A stretch of DNA of 64,000 nt, from the IMG/VR virus record IMGVR_UViG_3300042402_001758, positions 1 through 64,000 of that record. The stretch is one strand, 5' to 3'. Below the pieces are notes generated by a model, which searched no databases, had not been told where the DNA came from, and saw only the letters and a program-made list of their open reading frames with translations. This stretch comes from a virus. A program made the translations under genes and the position numbers. Of the stretch, positions 59,343 to 64,000 are shown piece after piece (position 1 is the first letter of the stretch; each line of letters begins with the position of its first letter).

Positions 59343-59715
59343 TAAAGAACTAGATCGTTTCTGCTGTAATTGGGATATTCAATTACGTCATAGTTCACGC
59401 ACTATTAGAAAGGCTAAACCACCACAGGTTAGCACTTATCAGGATGCACATGATTTTTATTTTGCTACAGAAGAGTTAGAGTGTTATGATATTCTAATAC
59501 CTAAAGATAACTTTCATGCCTTAGCCGAAATTGATCAAAGAATGAATGACGTAATTGTTAAATCTCGTGGAGATCAAGATTACATCAATCATATGAAGCG
59601 TAAAGAAATGATTGAGATTAAAGCAAGAAATAATAATCCTGCTGTTAAAAAGGCCTGGGATAATTATTCTACATTAATGAATATGGTTTGGAACGAGTAT
59701 GCTGACAGATATTGA
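59335..59715 (+). CDS. Phage protein, GTG start, unknown
   Basis: 126 aa from a GTG at 59335 that overlaps the PRTase stop and has GGAGG upstream. Sequence is helical and charged (RFCCNWDIQLRHSSRTIRKAKPPQVSTYQDAHDFYFATEELECYDILIPKDNFHALAEIDQRMNDVIVKSRG). No motif recognised. Overlaps the HIT gene by 17 bases. Confidence 0.6.
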   Translation: MDNKELDRFCCNWDIQLRHSSRTIRKAKPPQVSTYQDAHDFYFATEELECYDILIPKDNFHALAEIDQRMNDVIVKSRGDQDYINHMKRKEMIEIKARNNNPAVKKAWDNYSTLMNMVWNEYADRY

Positions 59716-60070
59716 AAAGGCCTTAAATGAAAAAAGAGCACCGTGGACAGAAATTGAATACAGAACTAAAGACTTCTGGGTCTTTAGAGACGCTTACGCA
59801 GTTACCCCAGGGCATTTGTTATTTGTGCCTACCGAAGAAAACTGGAACAATCTCTGGGAATGCTACAAAGCAGCCTACAAGTTCGGACACGAAGGTGTTG
59901 AAGCTGAAAGGTGGGATGCTTTTAACATCGGCCAAAATGTTGGAGAAGCAGCTGGCCAAACAGTAATGTATCCGCATGTGCATATGATACCTCGACGCAA
60001 AGGCGATATGGAAGATCCAAGAGGAGGAGTTAGACATGTCATTCCGGATAAAGGGAATTATAGAAAATGA
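59699..60070 (+). CDS. HIT-family nucleotide hydrolase-like protein
   Basis: 123 aa. TPGHLLFVPT and GQNVGEAAGQTVMYPHVHMIPRRKGD are the HIT-fold signatures. In the family HxHxHxx triad the first His is Tyr91 here, while His93 (nucleophile position) and His95 are kept. The C-terminal DPRGGVRHVIPDKGNY is typical of bacterial and phage HIT proteins. HIT enzymes cleave nucleotide phosphoramidates, Ap4A or dinucleotides. May relate to modified nucleotide turnover (inference). Confidence 0.85.
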   Translation: MLTDIEKALNEKRAPWTEIEYRTKDFWVFRDAYAVTPGHLLFVPTEENWNNLWECYKAAYKFGHEGVEAERWDAFNIGQNVGEAAGQTVMYPHVHMIPRRKGDMEDPRGGVRHVIPDKGNYRK

Positions 60071-60240
60071 TAGTTTACCTTGCATCGGCTACAAATACTG
60101 AGGGCGACAGAGCTATGGAAAGACTCTATTATACTAAAGAACGTGCAGAAGAAGCTGCTCAGGCTATGTGCGAAGAATTAAAAGAAAAAATGAATTGGAT
60201 CTATTATCCTATGATAGAGGAAATGGAACTTGTCGAATAA
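60067..60240 (+). CDS. Small phage protein (57 aa), unknown
   Basis: Starts MIVYLASATNTEGDRAMERL inside the HIT stop (ATGA) and ends where the next ATG begins (TAATG). A strand-like start and an acidic helical remainder (KERAEEAAQAMCEELKEKMNW...EEMELVE). The tight overlaps on both sides support that it is a real gene. Function unknown. Confidence 0.65.
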   Translation: MIVYLASATNTEGDRAMERLYYTKERAEEAAQAMCEELKEKMNWIYYPMIEEMELVE

Positions 60241-60455
60241 TGTCTAAAGACATGTCAGATACTTCGTTCAATATTTGGATCGATTGGAAAAAAGATGATA
60301 TGCCGTGGAATGAGATCTGTGTTAAGGTGTTGGAAGTGTTTGGATTGCCAGGACACCGTTACATTACTGCGTCGTCTACCATGCATTTAATTTTTAGATT
60401 TAAAACAGAAAACGATTATCGCTTATGTACAATATTATTAAGTGAATACTTATGA
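60240..60455 (+). CDS. Small phage protein, unknown
   Basis: 71 aa from the ATG at 60240 (TAATG; the longer upstream frame runs antiparallel to nothing useful and overlaps the 57-aa gene). MSKDMSDTSFNIWIDWKKDDMPWNEICVKVLEVFGLPGHRYITASSTMHLIFRFKTENDYRLCTILLSEYL: compact alpha/beta, FRFKTENDYRLCTILLSEYL is characteristic. Overlaps the next start by four bases. Function unknown. Confidence 0.62.
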   Translation: MSKDMSDTSFNIWIDWKKDDMPWNEICVKVLEVFGLPGHRYITASSTMHLIFRFKTENDYRLCTILLSEYL

Positions 60456-61249
60456 TTTATGAAAAAATTGGCATTATTGGGCACGGGTACGTAGGCGAAG
60501 CTATAACTCAAAACTTGATAACATCTTTCGAACCTATAATTTTAGATCCTGCTAAAGGTTATACAGCTACTTACAATCAAATTAAAAAAGAATGTTCTAG
60601 TGTATTTGTTTGTGTTCCTAGTCCGCAAGGCACCAATGGATATTGCGATACCAGTATAGTAGAAGAAGTTTTAAAAAATCTAGAAGGATATAACGGCACT
60701 ATTATTAGCAAAGTCACTGCTCCTCCGGATTTTTACGAATTATGGAATAAAAAATTACCTAATTTAGTATATGTTCCTGAATTCTTACGGGCAGAATCTA
60801 GTGTTACAGATTTTGGTAATACAGAATGGGTTATTATAGGTGGTTCTGTGGTAGCCTATCAACGTGACACAGCACGTATTTTAAAAGAAATACAACCAGG
60901 TATTAAACACGTAGAATATTGTGGTATAGGCGAAGCGGCATTTGTAAAATATTCTATTAATACATTCCTAGCAACTAAAGTTGTTTTTATGAATGAATTA
61001 AATCAACTAGCAAACACTCATAATTATGATTGGAAACACCTTGCCTACCTAATAAGAATGGATCGACGTATAGGCGATAGTCATACTCAAGTGCCTGGTC
61101 CAGATGGATACTATGGTTTTGGCGGTGCCTGTTTTCCTAAAGATACAGAAGCACTACTAAAATATTCTGAAGACCGTGGCATAAACCTAAATACATTAGG
61201 TGCCGCAGTAAAGAAAAATACTCTTTTGCGATTGACAAAACCTAAATAA
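60452..61249 (+). CDS. UDP-glucose/GDP-mannose dehydrogenase-like, short form
   Basis: 265 aa, lacking the C-terminal UDP-binding domain of full-length enzymes (about 400 aa). Rossmann GIIGHGYVGEAIT, VCVPSPQG, VPEFLRAESSVTDF, KYSINTFLATKVVFMNE, and FGGACFPKDT with catalytic Cys227. The family oxidises a nucleotide sugar to a uronate. Whether the short form is active or binds a different substrate is unknown. Its last codons contain the promoter for FolE. Confidence 0.88.
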   Translation: MIYEKIGIIGHGYVGEAITQNLITSFEPIILDPAKGYTATYNQIKKECSSVFVCVPSPQGTNGYCDTSIVEEVLKNLEGYNGTIISKVTAPPDFYELWNKKLPNLVYVPEFLRAESSVTDFGNTEWVIIGGSVVAYQRDTARILKEIQPGIKHVEYCGIGEAAFVKYSINTFLATKVVFMNELNQLANTHNYDWKHLAYLIRMDRRIGDSHTQVPGPDGYYGFGGACFPKDTEALLKYSEDRGINLNTLGAAVKKNTLLRLTKPK

Positions 61250-61260
61250 TATAATAAAAT
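61232..61260 (+). promoter_or_regulatory. Sigma70-type early promoter before folE
   Basis: TTGACA (61232-61237), 17-bp spacer, TAAAAT (61255-61260). Start near 61267, then AAAGGA and the ATG at 61279. The -35 lies inside the 3' end of the dehydrogenase gene. Confidence 0.7.
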
Positions 61261-61278
61261 AGCAAGAAAGGACAACTT

Positions 61279-62055
61279 ATGGTTTATAACAAAATGTATG
61301 TAAGTAACGATGATATTCACGAATCAGGAGTAGACGCAATGGCTGGAAATGGTGGCTACTCAGAAGGCAAAGTAAGCGATCAACTTCGTTTTAAAATGAA
61401 GCGAGATGGTAAAAGATTCTGGGCAGGCGACAATATTAGTGAATACATCTACGCAGACTCAACTCGACAACAGTTAATTGACGAAGCTACTGTGGCATTC
61501 GAACATGTATTGGATGCACTATTAATTGATCGAGAAACCGATCCTAACAGTCAAGGAACAGCAAGACGACTAGCTAAGATGTATTACAATGAAATTATGG
61601 CGGGTAGATACGAACTGGCACCAGATTGCACAGCATTTCCTAATGACAGCACAGATCGGTACGAAGGCATGCTTGTTGTTCGCAGTGAACTTCGTAGTAT
61701 GTGTAGTCACCATCACCAACCTGTATCTGGTGTTGCTTATATCGGTATTATCGCCGCTAATAAACTTATCGGTCTCAGTAAGTATACTCGTATTGCTCAG
61801 TGGTGTGCTCGCCGTGGCACTTTACAAGAAGAATTAGCTAATGACATTGCTAGAGAGATTATGAAGGCGACCGATGCCAAAGATGTAGGTGTTTACATAC
61901 AAGCCACACATGGCTGCTGTGAAAATCGCGGAATTATGGCACATAGCAGTCTTACACAGACTACAGTATTAAAAGGTGCTTTTAAAGATGATCAAGGAAC
62001 TAAAAAAGAATTCTTTGACAACATTAAACTACAACAGGACTTTGCTCCTAGATAA
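61279..62055 (+). CDS. folE: GTP cyclohydrolase I
   Basis: 258 aa. MCSHHHQPVSGVAYIGI (zinc Cys-His-His), KLIGLSKYTRI and THGCCENRGI (second zinc-ligand Cys) are diagnostic. The enzyme opens GTP to dihydroneopterin triphosphate, the first step to folate and also to 7-deazaguanines. The N-terminal about 60 residues are an extension. Beside the QueE gene it most likely feeds preQ0 synthesis. Own early promoter. Confidence 0.95.
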   Translation: MVYNKMYVSNDDIHESGVDAMAGNGGYSEGKVSDQLRFKMKRDGKRFWAGDNISEYIYADSTRQQLIDEATVAFEHVLDALLIDRETDPNSQGTARRLAKMYYNEIMAGRYELAPDCTAFPNDSTDRYEGMLVVRSELRSMCSHHHQPVSGVAYIGIIAANKLIGLSKYTRIAQWCARRGTLQEELANDIAREIMKATDAKDVGVYIQATHGCCENRGIMAHSSLTQTTVLKGAFKDDQGTKKEFFDNIKLQQDFAPR

Positions 62056-62063
62056 GGAAAATC

Positions 62064-62561
62064 ATGGCTAATTGGAAAGTATCGACTTACTACAAAAAAT
62101 CATGCGAAGAACACGAGCATTATGTTAAAGATGGAAAAACAATTATTCGTAAAACAGGATTCCGTGGTTGTAGTTTTTTTGTAGAAACAAATAATGATAA
62201 TCCTCCTGAATTCGAATTCACATATGTTCCAGGAGGCGACAAGAATAAAGACAGCATCAATATGTACGATTGCTGTTATAATAATATCGAAAATGTCGAA
62301 CTTGATACTATGTGGGACGGCTGTTGGGAAGATATAGAGTTTCCAGAAGATATGGACGAGGAACTACAAGAAGCACTAAAAGAACGTTTTGAAGAATCCA
62401 GTGTATATGAAGTACTGGAAGACGAAGAAGGATGGAGCCAAAACGAATGTGAGGCGTGGATTTGGGGACCAATTCTTATCGAGGATGAAAACGGTAACAA
62501 AGTTAAAATTATTTGTGCTGACGAGAATGGTGATGTAATAGATTTTAAAGAGGAAAATTAA
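62064..62561 (+). CDS. Acidic phage protein, unknown
   Basis: 165 aa, strongly acidic (WEDIEFPEDMDEELQEALKERFEES...EDEEGWSQNECEAW) with several cysteines. The N-terminus MANWKVSTYYKKSCEEHEHYV is characteristic. A DNA-mimic role (as for anti-restriction proteins) is conceivable from the charge only. Between FolE and small genes leading to QueE; AAGGAAAATC ribosome site. Confidence 0.62.
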   Translation: MANWKVSTYYKKSCEEHEHYVKDGKTIIRKTGFRGCSFFVETNNDNPPEFEFTYVPGGDKNKDSINMYDCCYNNIENVELDTMWDGCWEDIEFPEDMDEELQEALKERFEESSVYEVLEDEEGWSQNECEAWIWGPILIEDENGNKVKIICADENGDVIDFKEEN

Positions 62562-62562
62562 A

Positions 62563-62754
62563 ATGAATGTAAGTGATAAATTAGAAAAAGTTTCGGATAG
62601 TTTTACTGTTAACATGTACGATAACGGATTTATGGTAGACGTAAGTGGACGAGATCCAGATGGCGAATATAAAAGTGCTAGAATTCTCTGCCAAAACTTA
62701 GAGCAAGTTATTGCTCTAGTAACAGAAATTACTTCCATGGAAAGAGATAGTTAA
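62563..62754 (+). CDS. Small phage protein, unknown
   Basis: 63 aa, MNVSDKLEKVSDSFTVNMYDNGFMVDVSGRDPDGEYKSARILCQNLEQVIALVTEITSMERDS. An alpha/beta fold is suggested by VSDSFTVNMYDNGFMVDVSG. AGAGGA ribosome site precedes the ATG. The stop overlaps the next ATG (TAATG). I recall similar proteins in T4-like marine phages, function unknown. Confidence 0.62.
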   Translation: MNVSDKLEKVSDSFTVNMYDNGFMVDVSGRDPDGEYKSARILCQNLEQVIALVTEITSMERDS

Positions 62755-62975
62755 TGAATAAGCATAATGTCGACGATGTAATTTTCAGAATGAAGAATCT
62801 CAAAGAATATAAAGTAGTTCGGCCTCTGGCTGACGAGTTTGTTCTCAATGGAAAAATGCCTTACGATATTAAACTTGACAAAGATAATATGTTAACTGTA
62901 ACATTAATGGCTGTGGACAGAGTTGAAGCGGAACGTCGAGTTGACGAATTTCTAGAAGGAATGAAAGATGATTAA
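62754..62975 (+). CDS. Small phage protein, unknown
   Basis: 73 aa, alpha/beta, begins MNKHNVDDVIFRMKNLKEYKVV and ends RRVDEFLEGMKDD. No cysteine and no catalytic motif. Couples by TAATG to the gene before and by an eight-base overlap to the gene after. Function unknown. Confidence 0.6.
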   Translation: MNKHNVDDVIFRMKNLKEYKVVRPLADEFVLNGKMPYDIKLDKDNMLTVTLMAVDRVEAERRVDEFLEGMKDD

Positions 62976-63255
62976 AAAATGGTTTAAGAAAAAATTCAAA
63001 GAATGGTCTAAAGAAGCATGGGAAAGTGGAAGAGAAATTGTAGGACAAGATATTGTTGTTGAAAGTAATTCAATGCGTAGTGAGCCCGTTCTTAATTTTA
63101 CAATTTACAATGCTATTGGTGGCAAAATTGTAGAATTTAGATATCATGATAGACTGAAAGATCGTACTCACACACAAATGTACATCATTGGTAAAGATGA
63201 TGACTTTGGAGAGCGAATTGCCAAAATAGCTACATTGGAGGTACTAAAACAATGA
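62968..63255 (+). CDS. Small phage protein with amphipathic N-terminus, unknown
   Basis: 95 aa. Begins MIKKWFKKKFKEWSKEAWESG, an aromatic/basic amphipathic helix that could lie on a membrane or bind DNA; then a beta-rich part (DIVVESNSMRSEPVLNFTIYNAIGGKIVEFRYHD). Its stop overlaps the queE start (ATGA), so translation is coupled to the modification gene. Function unknown. Confidence 0.6.
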   Translation: MIKKWFKKKFKEWSKEAWESGREIVGQDIVVESNSMRSEPVLNFTIYNAIGGKIVEFRYHDRLKDRTHTQMYIIGKDDDFGERIAKIATLEVLKQ

Positions 63256-64000
63256 GTAAAATTAAAATAGCAGAACTATTTTATAGTATACAAGGAGAAG
63301 GACGCTTCATGGGTGTTCCTTCTATTTTCTTACGCACATTTGGTTGCAACTTTACCTGTGCTGGGTTCGGCATGCCTCCTGGAGAACGTAGCACTGCCAA
63401 CGATGATATTGCAGAAGTAGTACATTTGTACAACAAATATGAGGAACTTCCTATTGTAGAAACTGGATGCGACAGTTATGCAAGTTGGGATCCAAGATTT
63501 AAAGATCTAAGTCCTGTTCTCACTGTGGATGCCATAGCAAATAGAATGATAGATCTATTACCTGATAATAAATGGAGAGGAATACATTTAGTTATAACAG
63601 GTGGAGAACCTTTGTTAGGGTGGCAACGTAGCTATCCTGATTTATTAGATAACGATAAATTAAAAAAATTGAAAGATATCACATTTGAAACTAATGGTAC
63701 TCAAGAAATATCAAAAGATTTTAGAAAATATCTAGAAAAATGGACACATAAACACGGCTATCATAATCTTACATTTAGTGTGAGCCCAAAGTTAAGTGTT
63801 AGTGGAGAGAGAAGAGAAGATGCTATACGACCAGATATTGTAAAAAGTTATGAAGAGCTAGGACATACATATCTAAAATTTGTAGTTGCTAGCGAAGACG
63901 ATGTCAACGAAGCATTAGAAGTTATCGAAATTTATAAACAGGAAGATTTTGGCGGGCACATTTATTTAATGCCTGTTGGGGGTATCGAAAATGTATACGC
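63252..64000 (+). CDS. queE: 7-carboxy-7-deazaguanine synthase QueE, 3'-partial
   Basis: Open to the end of the window (249 complete codons). Radical-SAM enzyme that makes 7-carboxy-7-deazaguanine from carboxytetrahydropterin. Visible: FYSIQGEGRFMGVPSIFLRTFGCNFTC, ITGGEPLL (SAM-binding GGE motif), TFETNGTQ and FSVSPKLS. The cluster cysteines are Cys32 and Cys36, while the third corresponds to Cys73 (GCDSY) after an insertion of about 35 residues, unlike the usual CxxxCxxC. Starts inside the previous stop (ATGA). QueC is not in the window. Confidence 0.93.
   Translation, partial: MSKIKIAELFYSIQGEGRFMGVPSIFLRTFGCNFTCAGFGMPPGERSTANDDIAEVVHLYNKYEELPIVETGCDSYASWDPRFKDLSPVLTVDAIANRMIDLLPDNKWRGIHLVITGGEPLLGWQRSYPDLLDNDKLKKLKDITFETNGTQEISKDFRKYLEKWTHKHGYHNLTFSVSPKLSVSGERREDAIRPDIVKSYEELGHTYLKFVVASEDDVNEALEVIEIYKQEDFGGHIYLMPVGGIENVY

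Noticed and set aside
59727-60085. Overlapping frames on both strands inside the HIT gene
   Set aside because: The HIT reading frame has clear family motifs; the others have none.
1-64000. CRISPR arrays, insertion sequences, integrase or attachment sites
   Set aside because: No regularly spaced repeats, transposase or recombinase motifs were found in the window.

Overview
This window is part of the genome of a large, AT-rich, T4-like myovirus, most likely marine. The T4-type evidence is a family B DNA polymerase (gp43), sliding clamp (gp45), clamp-loader ATPase (gp44), a gp31/GroES-like co-chaperonin, a DsbA-like protein, promoters resembling the T4 late TATAAATA, and a spanin pair. Genes are packed with TAATG/ATGA overlaps. 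No photosynthesis gene is visible, so nothing points specifically to a cyanobacterial host; a heterotrophic proteobacterium is equally possible. Host and species are inference.

Layout. 1-1980: the end of a UV endonuclease, two small minus-strand genes and an Fe-S A-type carrier. 1988-23508: a tail-fibre/structural block with a 2545-aa protein and several modular fibres, interrupted by a GT25 glycosyltransferase, a fatty-acid desaturase and a gene remnant. 23518-27734: an early-type island with a truncated DnaE-like gene, co-chaperonin, MazG-like protein, gp44, dCMP deaminase and PhoH. 27889-30706: two virion-type genes, a spanin pair and small membrane proteins. 30739-34902: a DnaJ / peptide deformylase / ClpA-like proteostasis operon. 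34955-45621: about a dozen probable head or internal-virion proteins, many starting with a short amphipathic segment ending in Glu that resembles T4 capsid-targeting peptides (NMNAT-like, Dps-like, HAD-GH19 fusion, annexin-like), plus a free-standing GH19 endolysin. 46122-50301: DsbA-like, gp43 and gp45. 50298-64000: a nucleotide and DNA-modification block containing a DpdA/TGT-like transglycosylase, a T-fold QueD-like protein, FolE and QueE (cut by the window edge), together with a PD-(D/E)XK nuclease, sugar-type dehydrogenases, a glycosyltransferase, a PRTase and a HIT protein.

How it may work together. Five good sigma70-type promoters stand in front of the early modules (DnaE-like/co-chaperonin, gp44, DnaJ-PDF-ClpA, DsbA-gp43-gp45, FolE-QueE). 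T4-late-type motifs stand in front of structural modules. At three of these (1607-1644, 20094-20132, 34920-34957), and more weakly at 27853-27891, the late promoter lies inside an inverted repeat whose right arm carries the Shine-Dalgarno. Read-through transcripts should therefore hide the ribosome site and late transcripts should expose it. FolE, the QueD-like protein, QueE and the DpdA-like protein outline a pathway that would place a 7-deazaguanine base in phage DNA; QueC is not in the window. All functional assignments were made by reading motifs, without database searches.
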